This document shows positions 34,381 to 46,420 of a stretch of 64,000 nucleotides of DNA, one piece after another. The stretch covers positions 3,222,501 through 3,286,500 of the forward strand of contig NW_018344159.1 of the NCBI RefSeq assembly GCF_002099425.1. The letters run 5' to 3'. The stretch comes from Phascolarctos cinereus (taxonomy: Eukaryota > Chordata > Mammalia > Diprotodontia > Phascolarctidae). The notes under the pieces are model-generated. The model searched no databases, was not told the DNA's origin, and saw nothing but the letters and a program-made list of their open reading frames with translations. The position numbers and the translations under genes were made by a program. How positions within the stretch are numbered: the first letter of the stretch is position 1; every line of letters begins with the position of its first letter.

Positions 34381-34804
34381 TCAATACCCCTTAAAATTTG
34401 CTGCTTATACTTTTACATAAAAACAAACTGTCCTAAGAGCTCACAGTTCAGCATACAGCGGGTATTGAATAATTGTTAATCAAACTGAATCTAATTGAAC
34501 TTTCCTACAGATCTAACTCTTCTTAGTCTCCTTTGTTTTTCTGAAATATAACTAGAACAAATTACTGGGGAAGAATTTGGCAGGTGGGAACAGGATACCA
34601 TGAAAGAAAAATATTGAGAACATTGTGAAATATTGTGAAATACCTTATTGTACCGGTAATTGTAAGAAAGCTCCAAAAGGTTACAAACAAAAATATTATA
34701 ACAGAGAAATTAGTAAAACAATGCCATCAAGGCAACATATGCACAAAGAAGGTTGAGTAAGGATGACTGATGGATAACTATGGGATGACCCATTAGCTCC
34801 ACTG

Positions 34805-34980
34805 GTATCCTCATGATCAGAGGACTAGAGATGGAAGGGGTCTTAGAGGCCATCTACTCCAAGTCCTTCATTTTACAAATGAGAAAATTGAGAGTCAGAT
34901 AAGTTAAGTGATTTGACAAAGGTCACATGGATTTGAACCCAGCTCTTCTTACTCAAAAGTACATGGTCTTTCCAATTTCC
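34805..34980 (-). mobile_element. MIR-related SINE, antisense
   Basis: tcttagaggccatctactcc, ttcattttacaaatgagaaa, gatttgaacccagctcttct. The same layout recurs at 36.4 and 62.3 kb. Confidence 0.65.
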
Positions 34981-34994
34981 TCTCAATGTCTTAA

Positions 34995-35170
34995 TAATAA
35001 TAGAAAATTAAGACACTCCCCACAACAACAGATCCCATGAAAGGAACCCACCAAAGGATATGAAGAATGATCACTCAGAATAGGCAGGCATGGATTGGTT
35101 TTAATCAACATCTAAAGTGGAATACCCATATCAGTAAGTTCACAGATCCATTTGATTATTTGAGAATGTG
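34995..35170 (+). mobile_element. RTE LINE 3'UTR fragment
   Basis: atgatcactcagaataggca, gcatggattggttttaatca, then tacccatatcagtaagttca. Comparable to the RTE 3' ends at 39.1, 53.3 and 56.6 kb. Confidence 0.55.
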
Positions 35171-36310
35171 CTACAAAAGATCAATACTTAGCCAAGTTGA
35201 GATCTTAATGAAAATAAAATCAGAAAGAAATGAAATTTCCAAGAAACTCAGGGCAGTAGCATGAACACCCAACATGATCAAGGGAAAATTACCATACTCA
35301 GAGATTAAGTGTTTCATCTCCCATTATTCTTAGGTCTGATAAATTGAACCATCTCCTTGAACCAGTGAGGAAAATGGAATAAACCCTGTTGTGACACCTT
35401 AGTGAAACCCCTAAAATATTAGAAATTCATTGGCCTGCTGGCCTGATTAGATGGTGGTATCAATTAGCTACACATGGGTTGGAGCAGGCAAAAGGCCCAA
35501 GGTTAGTCAGTTTTGGATTATGTAGAGCACATCTCTCAATATAGAGGTGTTCTATATATAATAGGCGCTTAATAAATGGAGCTAGTATCAGAGGTAGAGT
35601 CAGAAGGGCAAGATTCGAATTAAGCTATGGCAGTAGATCAAATACTGAGATAAATGGGTCTCTCCCACCTACTGGATCAGTGAACTTCAGGCAAAGAAAG
35701 TCTAATGCCATGGATAGCTCCAAAAGAAAGCAATTGGAAAGGTTTTTATGCTTAGAAACCTAAACCTACCTGTTCAATCCCATCCCTTTAGAAGAACCTT
35801 ATAGATGTTAAAGGGATACCCTTCATATAGGGACTTAGTCTTTTGCAACATTTTCTTCCATGTACCTCTAAGAACTTTCAAGCTCTGAATTGGATGGGAG
35901 GGCCATGTCTTTAGGTAGACTTGGGGTTTTACACTGAATCCACAATGGTTCTGAGACCTCATCCTCCTTATCAGGAAGCTTTTCTTGCAGAAATCCCATC
36001 TTCCCAAAGTTAGAAACTTAACCCAGAGACAGAACCCTAACATAATCTTTCCCAGTTGATTGAGAGATTGAAAGCTCTTAGGATAAAGATGATCCTCCTA
36101 TTGCTAGAGATTAAATCTGGCATCTAAAAGAGGCATTCTTTTAACAGCTAAAGGACTCTGCTAAGGAGATGAGATAGACATAGATTCCGCAGGTCATTGA
36201 CAGTTGGTGAATCATCCCTTTTGTAAAAAGGTCAAGACATGACTTTACAACTTCCCTCTGAGAGGTTATATGCCTATGACCAGAGCAGGATTTGGATGGA
36301 TCTACTGAAT
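35170..36310. other. No recognisable gene or repeat
   Basis: About 1.1 kb. An 89-codon minus-strand frame at 35774-36043 has no family features. Confidence 0.35.
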
Positions 36311-36375
36311 CTTCAGGTCTTTTATTCATTTATTCAACAAATATTTATTCAGCACCTTCTATGAAGAAGGCATTG
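36310..36375 (-). mobile_element. L2 LINE tail, antisense
   Basis: attcaacaaatatttattca, gcaccttctatgaagaaggc. Confidence 0.7.
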
Positions 36376-36384
36376 TATTTCACA

Positions 36385-36545
36385 TAATTTTACAGAATTT
36401 ATCAGAGCTGGAAGAGATCTTAGAGATCATCTAGGGCAATTTCCTCATTTTACAAACATAAAAAACTAAGATTTAGAGAGAAGAAATGACTTGGCCAAAC
36501 CTCTGAGCTAAGTAATAAGGCTAGGCTGAGAACCTAAAACTCCTG
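36385..36545 (-). mobile_element. MIR-related SINE, antisense
   Basis: tcagagctggaagagatctt, agagatcatctagggcaatt, tcctcattttacaaacataa. Confidence 0.65.
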
Positions 36546-36952
36546 GCTTTTCATATTTTCCCACATAGCTAGTTCTTTCACAAAGTAGGTACAAGAGGGA
36601 AGAAATACATATGTCTCCTCATGTGTCTCCACAAGACCCTATCTTCCCCCTTTAACCTTACCCTGGAGAGGAGAGGTGTCCTGCCCCATAATTGCCAAGT
36701 CTATCAATCTAATTCAAGTCCACAGTGAGGCAGCAATGTCATCAATTGCATTGCCTTGCCTGGGTTGGGCCAGAGAGTATAGCTATACTCCCTCTATATT
36801 TGTGACTGGCCAAGACAAGGGAGAAGACCATTCCAGATAAAAGAGAAAGCACATGTGTGTATATGTCTAAAGAGGAGGAAAGGAAGGAGAAAGAAAGTGA
36901 TGCAAACATCTTGTGGAAGTACACTAAATGAGAGAGATAAATAATGTGTGTG

Positions 36953-36953
36953 G

Positions 36954-36996
<43 letters not shown>

Positions 36997-37020
36997 ATAT
37001 ACATATATACATATATATGA
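36953..37020. repeat. (TA)n microsatellite
   Basis: Alternating tatata with interruptions by acata. Two Tyr/Ile-rich frames across it are artefacts. Confidence 0.95.
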
Positions 37021-37374
37021 AGTAAAATACATATCTACATGCTTTGCCTAAAAAATGGTATCAACTGGTAGGAAGTTTTGAATGTCCAGCTGACAAATTT
37101 GGATTTGTCCCATATAAATGATAGAAAATCACCATAGATTCTTGAGTATGAGAGGGAATGATGCATTAAAAATTATGAGTTAGGGAGACTAATATGGTAA
37201 CACACACGATGGATTGGCTATGGCAGAAAAGAACTAAAAGTGATCCCACTGCTTGTGGCAAAAGGAAAGATGAAAAGAAGTAGTTCAGGAAGCCTTGTTG
37301 GAAGATGATATCATAAGGGGAGACAGGATACAGTTCTTAGTAATAGAAATACAGAGAAGATTGTACGTACTTTT

Positions 37375-37420
37375 ACACATACACCCACACACACATACAC
37401 ACACACACACAAATGTGTGT
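37375..37420. repeat. CA microsatellite
   Basis: cacacacatacacacacaca-type run followed directly by aaatgtgtgtgg, a short CA/TG inverted pair. 37420-38015 holds nothing I can name. Confidence 0.9.
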
Positions 37421-38014
37421 GGATACCCAAACACCCAGAGGTAATAGTCACAGACAGAGACACACCACACAGACATACACAGGCAGTTGGAACCTAACCC
37501 CAGGGGCCAGATTGGCACAATGCTCCTTCATTCATGCTGTCCCTCACGCTGCCCATTTCTTCTACAAGGATTCTATATCCATGAACTCAGGTCTTTGAAT
37601 ATGTGTTTAAATTACTAGACAGTCAGAAATTCCTAGAAGTAGAGAATCATATATGTCTCCAAAGCCACCCACAATTCCTTTTTGCTCTTCGTACCAACTT
37701 TACAGGAATTATTATATAATTTTTACTGCATGCAAGCAAGATTTTTTCCTTATTTAGAGCTCTGGAGAAAAAGAACTTGATTGTTGGGCCCTATTAGCAA
37801 ATATCCTCAGTTAATCCATTCTGCCACTGTAGGAGCCAGAAGGATTACCAAGGGGGCTCTTACCTCAAACTTCATCAATTGGTTCTTTCCAAGCATCAAA
37901 TTAAATCATGCACAGCTCTAAACAAAAAGTAAAATGTTTTCTCTGGCAATGCCTCAATACATGATGCTTGTTTTGTGAGTCTCCTCAGATTTTACTTTTT
38001 CCATGTCAGCGCAG

Positions 38015-38270
38015 TGTAACAAAAGAGCACTGGGACTGTAATCAAGAGACATGGGTTTGAATCCCAGCTCTGCTACTTACTAGCCATATGACTGTGGACA
38101 AAGTTACTTAATCTCACTTCCAGATTTTCTCATCTGTAAAATGGGGGAGAAATACTTCTTGTCCAACTAATCACACAGGGTTGTTAAGAAGGAAGTGTTT
38201 TATAAAATATGAAGTTCTATATAAATGTATAGCATTATTATTACCATTATTATTATTATAGTATTATCCT
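38015..38270 (+). mobile_element. MIR SINE, near full length
   Basis: tgggtttgaatcccagctct, gctacttactagccatatga, tctcatctgtaaaatggggg, cagggttgttaagaaggaag, and a TTA-repeat end (ttattattattata). Confidence 0.9.
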
Positions 38271-38860
38271 CTACTCTATATTCAGACAATACAAAATACA
38301 ACTTAGTTCATTATTTGTGGAACATGAAAAAATCATTTGCCTTGGTAGAGCACAATGATAATACTCCAGGAAGGTTTCTTCTGTATGTATACTAAGATCA
38401 TATAATCTTTCTTGACAGATACAACAGAGGTATCTGTATTAATGATCTTCATATTATCAATATTAAGTGGGAGACATATATTAAACAAAGGTATTTGCTA
38501 CTGTCATAGAGGATCACCTAAACAAAGACAAAATATGAGTGATCTCCTTCAAATGATGTAGATTTCCCTGTTTATGGATGTCATTGTGCTAGTCTAATTA
38601 ATTAGAATGCTACAGTCTAATTAATTAGATCCACAAAGTCTTCATCCTAATGATCTACACAAGAATAATCAAGTGGATGAAGAATGATTATTGCCTAGAC
38701 TATGATGTGTAATTGAGTTGCTCTATGTATCTATAAATATAGATATAAACATAGATCTTAGGTAGACCCTGCAAACTGGACCCAGAATTTAAATGAAAAA
38801 GCAGGTTGGACTTAATTTGAGAAACTGCACGTTGATTTCTACAGTCCCAAGACACTCTCT
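38270..38860. other. Unassigned, with paired homeodomain-like palindromes
   Basis: No gene or family recognised. It holds the two AGTCTAATTAATTAGA copies at 38591-38606 and 38614-38629. Confidence 0.4.
38591..38629. promoter_or_regulatory. Tandem pair of TAATTAATTA palindromes
   Basis: AGTCTAATTAATTAGA occurs twice with a 23-bp period. The core TCTAATTAATTAGA is a perfect 14-bp palindrome of the type bound by paired-class homeodomain dimers. Binding is inferred. Confidence 0.35.
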
Positions 38861-38869
38861 GAAATAAAA

Positions 38870-39235
38870 CAAAACAAAATATTTTTAAGAATATTCTTTC
38901 AATGATGCTATATGGCTATGAATCATAGGATACCATGATGTCTATAGAATCAAAATTTAAAATAAACCAAATAACAATAGAGAGAGGTATACTGGGCATG
39001 TACAGGCAACTGCATATGAAGCAAAAGTAAGAGATAACAGACAAACATTTCAAGTGCTACATGATAAAAGATCTGGAGGAAGCATATTGGGTGGACCCAC
39101 TATTGAAACTCTGTAGGAGAATATGGACAAGAGTCTTACAGGATAGGAATGTATGGATAGGTTGTGATCTGCATCACTAGAAGTACTCATGTCAATAATA
39201 TCATAGATTTACTGAAATATTGCAGTATCATCTTC
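38870..39235 (+). mobile_element. RTE LINE, ORF C-terminal end and 3' region
   Basis: The translation near 38885 gives ILSMMLYGYES, then MSIESKFKINQITIERGILG, matching the RTE-type C-terminal block (LP.MLYGCE.W ... RAMER.MLG). The 3' region with gagtcttacaggataggaat follows. Confidence 0.75.
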
Positions 39236-39258
39236 ATCATCATCATCATCATCACTAT
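39233..39258. repeat. (CAT)n microsatellite
   Basis: About eight CAT units. Confidence 0.9.
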
Positions 39259-39259
39259 C

Positions 39260-40855
39260 ACCAAACCGAGAAGAACTGAAGATCTATGTCTAGAATTATG
39301 ATTCTGTATCACAAACTTCTTTATGGTAAGCCCAAAAGGCCTAAAATTGCATCAACATTTTCATCAGTAACAATAATAAACAACTCCAAACTTGATAAAT
39401 CATTAGTAGAAATCTTTCCTTGAATAGATAAGGAAGCATAGAATATTGAGTCAAGACGCATTATTAATTCACTAAGATATCATTTCAGGTCTCATACAGC
39501 TATAATAAAAGCTAAAGATGCCTACAATTTGTACTACAAATACTTCAGACACTGACTATTTCCTAAGTACCAAAGTCATGCTGAGACACCATATGGAGAA
39601 CTCTATGACTTCATTTCCTATGAGATGCCTCAAAATATTAACTCCTTGGAACTTTGAAAAATAGATGTGCCAGAAAAAAAAAGCCATTACTGTAAATATC
39701 ATATGGAATAATCTGGCTTATTTTTTGCTAGATTGGTCTTCAAGTTCATGAGTTCTAAATCAAATGCAGCCCTCCCCAGGAAGAAGAGTATACCCTCAGA
39801 GACTACTGAAGCTGAGTATGGATAAAGTAGATCAAATTTACCATTGAATAGTGACATATTCCAAAATTCCATTTCCTCTACTGCCAGAGACAAAAGCCTT
39901 TATGTGAATAATCCCCTTCACCCTTCCAAAAAAAGATATTTTTTATTCCTCATTAGGAAAAGAAATAAGAGGATTTAGAGGTTTGTCCAGATGAAGGGAA
40001 CCTTGGAACTGGACCTACCTTTGAGACTTTCAGAAGGATTTGGGCATATGACACTACAGAATGTAGTCTCTGGTAAATGAAAAGTTTAAGTGCAGGGATA
40101 CTAGAAATAGGTGAGGTTGTTTAGAGATTGGCAAATATCTGAATGCTACTGAGCCATTCAGAGGCTTTCAAACCGTATACCTCAGAAAAGGCTAATTCAC
40201 TTTTTTTATATGAGTATACAAGTACAGGGACATCAGTTTTTTGGGTTTGTTTTTGGTTTTGTTTTCGTTTTTGGAGATCTCAGTTTCTCCAAAGAGACAA
40301 ACATGTTCTAGAGTTTCACGATGATTCGACAGAAATGACTCTAATTTCTATCTGTATAGTTTTTAAAAAACAGAAATAAAGAGTTGAGTGGCTAAGCGTC
40401 CAACTCAGGAAGACCTGGGTTCAAGTCTTAGAATGTACATATACTGGCTAAATTTGACCTTGGGCTTTGGTGCCCCAGCCAACTGTCTAAGACTTTAAGA
40501 TGTAGTCTTCATTGCTAAAGAAACTTCCTTACAGAGAGCCTCCTACACTGATGAAATCACAGGTTTAATTGAAAACATTTAAAAGGCACTTGCTTGGCTT
40601 CCTTGCCTCCATGATAATAACTGGCAGGGTCTAAATCCATTGTTTTCTAACTATCAATTTTCTCTCTGAAATATAACTGAAAAAAGAGAAGCCTAGGCAA
40701 TGGCACTGTTATGCTTGCCTGGAAAAAATCCTGCTGCTGGTGTTAAAAATAGAGAAACCTCATGGAATTGCATTTCACTGTTTCTTATTTATCAAATAGA
40801 ACCTTTCTTCTGATTCTAAAAGATCAAGTGTGCCAGGTACATCCAGAAAGTTATT
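39260..40855. other. No recognisable gene; weak SINE-like trace
   Basis: About 1.6 kb. A weak SINE-like head occurs near 40385-40445 (aggaagacctgggttcaagt). Otherwise nothing is recognised. Confidence 0.4.
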
Positions 40856-40857
40856 AA

Positions 40858-40918
40858 ATTACACACATACACACACACACACACACACATACGCACACAA
40901 GCACGTACGCACACATAC
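40858..40918. repeat. CA microsatellite
   Basis: acacacacacacacacatac-type run with interruptions. Confidence 0.9.
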
Positions 40919-41004
40919 ATCTTTAAAGTTCTGGTTGGCATACGCTTCTTTAAAGCTGCTGTGGTACCTCCGTGCTTTTTATTTCCCCAATAATAGCACC
41001 ACAA

Positions 41005-41195
41005 ACCTCAACACAGACAGGCCTGGCAATTTCCTCTATAGTAGGTAGTCTATTGTTCATCCTACCTGATTGTCATTCTGTCTTCCCTGTGAGAAGATGT
41101 AAGTTCTCTGAAGGCAAGAGCTATTTTATTTTTATCTTTGCATCCTCAGCACCTGGCACAGTGTCTGGTGTGTATTGTGCTTGTTGATTAATTAA
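41005..41195 (+). mobile_element. L2 LINE tail
   Basis: atgtaagttctctgaaggca, gcatcctcagcacctggcac, agtgtctggtgtgtattgtg. Confidence 0.75.
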
Positions 41196-41375
41196 TGAAT
41201 TGATTGATAGTTTAACAGGAAAAACATGTGACTCTGTCACTATGTTAATATCATAAACTATTGCTAGTGTTTGTAGACAACAAGAAAAAAAAAGAAAAAA
41301 TGGCATCATTCCCTTCTACAAAATGCTAACAAATATATACACACACATAACACCCTCCCCAGACCTTTGACTCCA

Positions 41376-41418
<43 letters not shown>
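41376..41418. repeat. (CA)21 microsatellite
   Basis: Uninterrupted CA run; likely length-polymorphic. Confidence 0.95.
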
Positions 41419-41419
<1 letters not shown>

Positions 41420-41524
41420 ACATAGATGTAAATGAAACATATGGGGGGAGAGGAAATAAGTAATCATACTTTCTAGAAATGAAATATAAAAAAGGGGAAA
41501 TGAGAACAAATAGAAGATATGCTC

Positions 41525-41900
41525 AGGTCACTTCAAATCAGTAATCATTTGTTGATTTCCTACTATTGTATTATCAGGCACTGTGTCAGATACTGACCAT
41601 GCAAAATAAATAAATAAATAAAGTTTGTTACAATGGAAAGAGTATTGTCCCTGGAGGTGAAGGACCTAGGTTCAAATCTTACTTCTGGGACTATGTAGAT
41701 GACCTTGGGCAAATCACTTAATTTCCCTGAGTCTCAGTTTCTTTATCTATATAATGCAGTGCTGGACTAGAGGGTCTCTAATGTCCCTTCCAGCTCTAAG
41801 TCTCTGATGCTATGATACATACAATTTCTGCCCTCAAGAAGTTTTTATTCCCCTGGTGATCATACATTGTGTACATATATTAAGAAATACAAAGTATATA
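41525..41900 (-). mobile_element. L2 LINE tail, antisense, split by a MIR
   Basis: The L2 part reads caggcactgtgtcagatact at about 41575 and continues after the SINE as tctgccctcaagaagttttt at 41825. The sense MIR/THER SINE between them is listed separately. A possible sense L2 3' fragment follows at about 42025-42270 (gctgccttccctaacctcca), weakly supported. Confidence 0.65.
41635..41820 (+). mobile_element. MIR/THER-type CORE-SINE in L2
   Basis: ggtgaaggacctaggttcaa, gaccttgggcaaatcactta, ctggactagagggtctctaa, ttccagctctaagtctctga. Confidence 0.8.
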
Positions 41901-42329
41901 TAAAGAAAATAGCAAGTCATTAGGGAAAGGTTGTATCAGTGCAGATAGGTCTTACAACTGAGCCAATCAAGAAAAGCTTCATTGATCAAGCACTCTAAGT
42001 GTTCTTTGCTGGCAATATTAGAGACCAAAGGCTGCCTTCCCTAACCTCCACGCTTTCTGAATTAAATTTTTCCTCTGTTCTTTTTTGCTGTCTGTGGAAT
42101 GACTCCATGAACAGTTCCTTTTTTGTTGTTGTTCATCAAGGTTATTGTTTACCATGCTCAAAAACTCATTTTTGCCAGCTGATTCAGCATCCTCTGCCCC
42201 ACCCTCTACCTATGACTCTTCCTGTAGAATGTCTTTCCAGCTCCTCTCTCCTCGTATTTGACCCCTGTCACTAAAGAGCTGATGTTGCTATTGAAATGAA
42301 TAAAATCCCAGGGAAAGGTGGTCTGATGT

Positions 42330-42450
42330 TTTACATTAACCACAGTAAGGTTCCCTTCCATTAGGTCAGATGATTGAGAGAACTGACTGTACAATCAATG
42401 CTCGGAGGAGTTATGTATAATACCAAATTAGAATTCTGATAAGGTCAGGC
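42330..42450. repeat. Unassigned repeat, copy 1 (pairs with 52855-52965)
   Basis: ccacagtaaggttcccttcc, ttaggtcagatgattgagag, aactgactgtacaatcaatg, taccaaattagaattctgat. Over 85% identical by eye to 52855-52965; the flanks differ. Confidence 0.7.
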
Positions 42451-42504
42451 CAGGTGACACTGGTCACATACTTCCACCGGTTGCCTCATAGCTGCTGGGT
42501 TTTT

Positions 42505-43330
42505 TTTAACATAAGATTAGGAAAAGACTTCGGAGAGCATCTAGTCCATCTTTTGACATCCAAATTGGAGAAGGAATGATCAGTGATCAATGATCAGTTT
42601 TATCCAACCTCCATTATCAATGATCAGTTTTTCCAACTTCCATTTAAAGATCTATAGTCTTTATACACAACTTAACTGACAGTTCACTACCTTCCAAAGC
42701 AGTTAATTCCACTGTGGAACAGATCTAATTATTAGCAAGTTTTTCCTTATATTGAATTCTTCCACACATTGGTCCCAGTTCTGCCCTCTGGAGCAAAGTC
42801 AAACAAGTGCAATACCTATTCCACATGATAGCTCTTCAAACACTTGTAGAGGGCCATCATTTCTCCCCTAGTTCTCTTCTCAAGACTAAATATTCCTAGT
42901 TCCTCTAACAAATCCTTGAATGGTATGGTGCCAAGTCCCTCTCACCATCATGAATATTGTCATCTGGATATAAGCCAGTTTGTTAGGTCTTAGAACATAA
43001 TATATAAAAGTTACAATAATATTTTAGAAGTGGACTGACCAGGACACAGAACAAGGGTATTATCACCTATACACACACACACACACACACACACATGCAC
43101 ATACATCTGTGTACACACACACATGCGCACATACACACATGCACACATACACACATGCACACATACACACATGCACACATACTTGGTTCTGAGCCCTATG
43201 TTTCTAGTGCTATTGCTGTAGCCTAACATTATTCTACCTGTTTGGGATGCTATACCATAATGCTGACTCATATTAGGCATGTGTTCTATGAAAATCCTCT
43301 GACATTTTTATATGAAGTTTTGTCTAGGCT
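42505..43330 (-). mobile_element. L3/CR1-type LINE, antisense
   Basis: agttaattccactgtggaac, agttctgccctctggagcaa, gctcttcaaacacttgtaga, ggactgaccaggacacagaa, atgctgactcatattaggca. A CA satellite has grown inside at 43068-43182. Confidence 0.85.
43068..43182. repeat. CA/CATACA microsatellite in CR1
   Basis: Pure CA run followed by repeated 12-mers of the cacacatgcaca type. Confidence 0.9.
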
Positions 43331-43639
43331 TACCTTCCCCATTCCGTACATGTATATTTTTAATGCATGTGGGATTTTATATAGCCTAGCACAGTCTCAA
43401 GGTGACAAAGGATCTAAACACACTTTTCTTATAACTAGATGGCCTTGGATCATTACTTCACTCCTAGCTGGACTAGTAGTGGTTGCTTATATTATCATCC
43501 TCCCTCCACCCACGTTCTTTGTTTTCTCTTCCAAAGAATGATCCTTGAGAAGTACAGGAGCAATGATCATGTAGACATCTATGATCCCTGTACCTTGCCC
43601 CTAGATTTATATGCAATATCTCATTTATTCCTCCTATAA

Positions 43640-43800
43640 TGCTATATTACAAATTCTATTATCCTCATTTTACAGATGAGGAAAATGTGAGGTTCAGAGA
43701 GAAGTGATTTGCATTTCCCAAGATCGCATAGTTGGTGACTGGTAAGCCAAGACTGGATGTTTTCAAGTTCTAATGCTAAATCTAGTACTATTGCTACGAT
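43640..43800 (-). mobile_element. MIR-related SINE, antisense
   Basis: tcattttacagatgaggaaa, gagagaagtgatttgcattt, tcgcatagttggtgactggt. Confidence 0.65.
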
Positions 43801-43829
43801 CCTAAACTCTAATCTTTCTTGCCTAGAGG

Positions 43830-45056
43830 ATCATAGCAGAGTCATGGCAGGACTTCTGAAATGATTAGATGTCAAATGAAAGGGAAGAATAAAAATGATT
43901 TCAAGGTTACAAGCCAGGGTGACTAATAGAATAATGGTGTTATTCTAAAAAATAGGAAATTAAGTGGAGCCCTGCAAGGGAAAATGAAACATTCATTTGG
44001 ATATAAGTTGAGTTTGAGTTATCAAAAGGATATTTGGATGGAAGATATTCTGAAAACAGTTAGAAATATAGAACTGGAAACCTTGGGAAGTGGTTAGGGC
44101 AGGATATGTATGTATATATGAAATGTTTATACTTGTATATATGTATACACATGGGAGTCATCAGAATAGAGGTGATAAGCGAAATCACTGAAGTGCATAC
44201 ACTTCAATAAAGGGCTTCTAACCCAATAAAGAAAAGGTTAAGAGATAGAAGAAAAGAACAAAAGCAGAGCCATATCTGATACCCATTTTTTAAGAGATTT
44301 GAGAAAAAGGATTTATCAATGAAGAAAGAATAGAGGTCCTATGGTAGGAAAATCATGAAGCTAAGAGAGAAAAATATTCAGAGAGTGTCAACAATGCAAG
44401 CATTATAAAAAAATCAAGAAGGATGAGGACTGAAAAAAGACCATTGGATTTGGTGATAAAGAGGTCATTAGGTATTTTGGAGAGAGCTATTGTGATTGAA
44501 TTTTATAGATGGAAGCCAGATTGCAAAAAAATTGAAGGGAAGTAGAGGGAGAGGAAGCAAGTATAGACTACTTTTAGATATTTAGCAGTGAAGGAGAGGG
44601 AAGCGACATGATAGATAGATAGGGTGGAATAGGGTCAACGGAAGGTCTTGTTTAGGTTAGGCAAGACCTGAGAATGTTTGGAAACAGAGCAAAAAAATCA
44701 ATAAAGTGAAAAGAATTAAAGATGTTTACAGAAAGGAGAGTAATGGATCAGGAACAGATAAGATCATGCAATCAGGAGAAAGAAATAGTCTCAGTAAAGA
44801 GACAACATATCCTCTGACAAAAGTATGAGTGGGACAAATAAAGGCTTCTAGAAGAGTGCATGTCAGATGGCCTTATTCTTTTCAGTAGACAGGAAGTGCA
44901 ACCACCTACTGAAAATGAAGAGGAAACAACCAATAAACAAGCAAAGGTGCTATGGTAAAAACTGAGGTTACAATTTTTTTGTCCCTACACTCGAGCTTAC
45001 ATTCTAATGGGGGATATGTATATAGAAATAGGTACATACCTGATATAGATATATAG

Positions 45057-45114
<58 letters not shown>

Positions 45115-45450
45115 GAAAAATGGAAGGTAAAATTGGAGAGAGCAGACTAGGGGAACCAGAAAAGCCTCCCACAGAAAGTGGAAATTGAACTAAATCTGAA
45201 TAGAAAACAAGAATTCTAAGGGACAGAAGTGAGGAAGAAGACTATTCTAATTATGGGGAATGACCAGTGCAAAGTCATTGGGAATAGCATGTAATGTTCA
45301 AAGAACAAATAGACAAGTATGGCTAGACCACAGAGTGGTAGAGGCAGACTAAAGTCTAAGAAGACTAGAAAAGTAGAAAGGGCCTAGGTTATGAAGACTT
45401 TTAAATGCTAAATAAAGAGCTTCATATCTGATCCTAGAAAAGCATAGAAT
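43830..45450 (-). mobile_element. L2 LINE, long antisense ORF2 and 3' part
   Basis: Plus-strand landmarks of reversed L2: gttgagtttgagttatcaaa, gggagtcatcagaatagagg, aagaaggatgaggactgaaa, gaccattggatttggtgata, then after a (GATA)n the 3' half atggggaatgaccagtgcaa, ggcctaggttatgaagactt, atatctgatcctagaaaagc. About 1.6 kb with gaps; no intact frame. Confidence 0.75.
45057..45114. repeat. (GATA)n microsatellite in L2
   Basis: About 14 units, the second long GATA array in the window; a shorter one lies near 44611. Confidence 0.95.
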
Positions 45451-45924
45451 TGGAGGAGATTTGGAGAAAGGAGAAGAAGGTTAAGAACAGTTTCTCTGGG
45501 AACTGCACTAGAGAGATAAAAGACAAGAATAAAAGGATGACTATGAATAAATAAAGGTCCAATAAATGATAGCACAAACAGGAACCAGTTTGCACAATTT
45601 CATGATATCCTCTAGCAACTTGCAACCACTCAGGTGGAGAAATAGAAAGAAACAAGGGAAGTTATGCAGCATTAAGCATTAGCTTTTGTCAACAGAAAGA
45701 CAAGGAAGGAAGAAAAGTTTATCCCTAAAATGACTGATCATAGAACAGAGAAAAGTGATTGAGAGAATAAGGAAGGAAGAGATCAAAGGTAACAGATAAG
45801 GGTAAGGAACAGGTTTGGGAGGATCAAAATGGTGGTAAAAGTGGGAAGAAAAAATTCTGTTCCTTACAACTCCCTGAGATAAGTCAGTAGTCTAACTATA
45901 AAGCAGGAGAGTAGAGAAGAAAGA

Positions 45925-46050
45925 GCACGTCAGTGAGTTCAAATTCGACTTCAAAAACTGATTTCTATGTGATGTTGGCCACATCACTTAGCCTCCTGAA
46001 CCACAGTTTCCTCATTTTTAAAATGATGGAGTTAGACAACATCGAAGAGA
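45925..46050 (+). mobile_element. MIR SINE fragment
   Basis: tgagttcaaattcgacttca, catcacttagcctcctgaac, tcctcatttttaaaatgatg. 45450-45925 and 46050-46370 hold nothing I can name with confidence. Confidence 0.65.
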
Positions 46051-46420
46051 AAAGTACTCATTATTATAATAAAATCCTCATATCCCTTAATCAAAGTTAT
46101 TAAATTGACAGAAGCACATAAGGACTAGAGAGAGGAATGTGTACAGAAAGATAGCTAGAATCTTTTTAAATAAAAACCTATGTTTGAATACACCTCAGAG
46201 TCACCTATGTTTAAATATACCTCAGAAACAGATCTCTGGCATAGACAGGAAATACATCAGGATCAATTCCATTAGTCTGTTCCTTTTCAATTTTTTGTTG
46301 TGTAATTTAAGACAATACTGCCCCTCTACCAAAGCCAGACTGAAATTTGTACTGTGCCATATTATTCACTTCACTCTGCATCTGCAGCTTTGTCTGCTTT
46401 TAACTCCACAGAAAAAGAAG

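Noticed and set aside
42025-42270. Coding exon (91-residue frame) at 42.0-42.3 kb
   Set aside because: It resembles a decayed L2 3' region; the frame has no conserved motif.
43068-43182. CRISPR-like array of regularly spaced repeats
   Set aside because: It is a CA/CATACA microsatellite; there are no distinct spacers.
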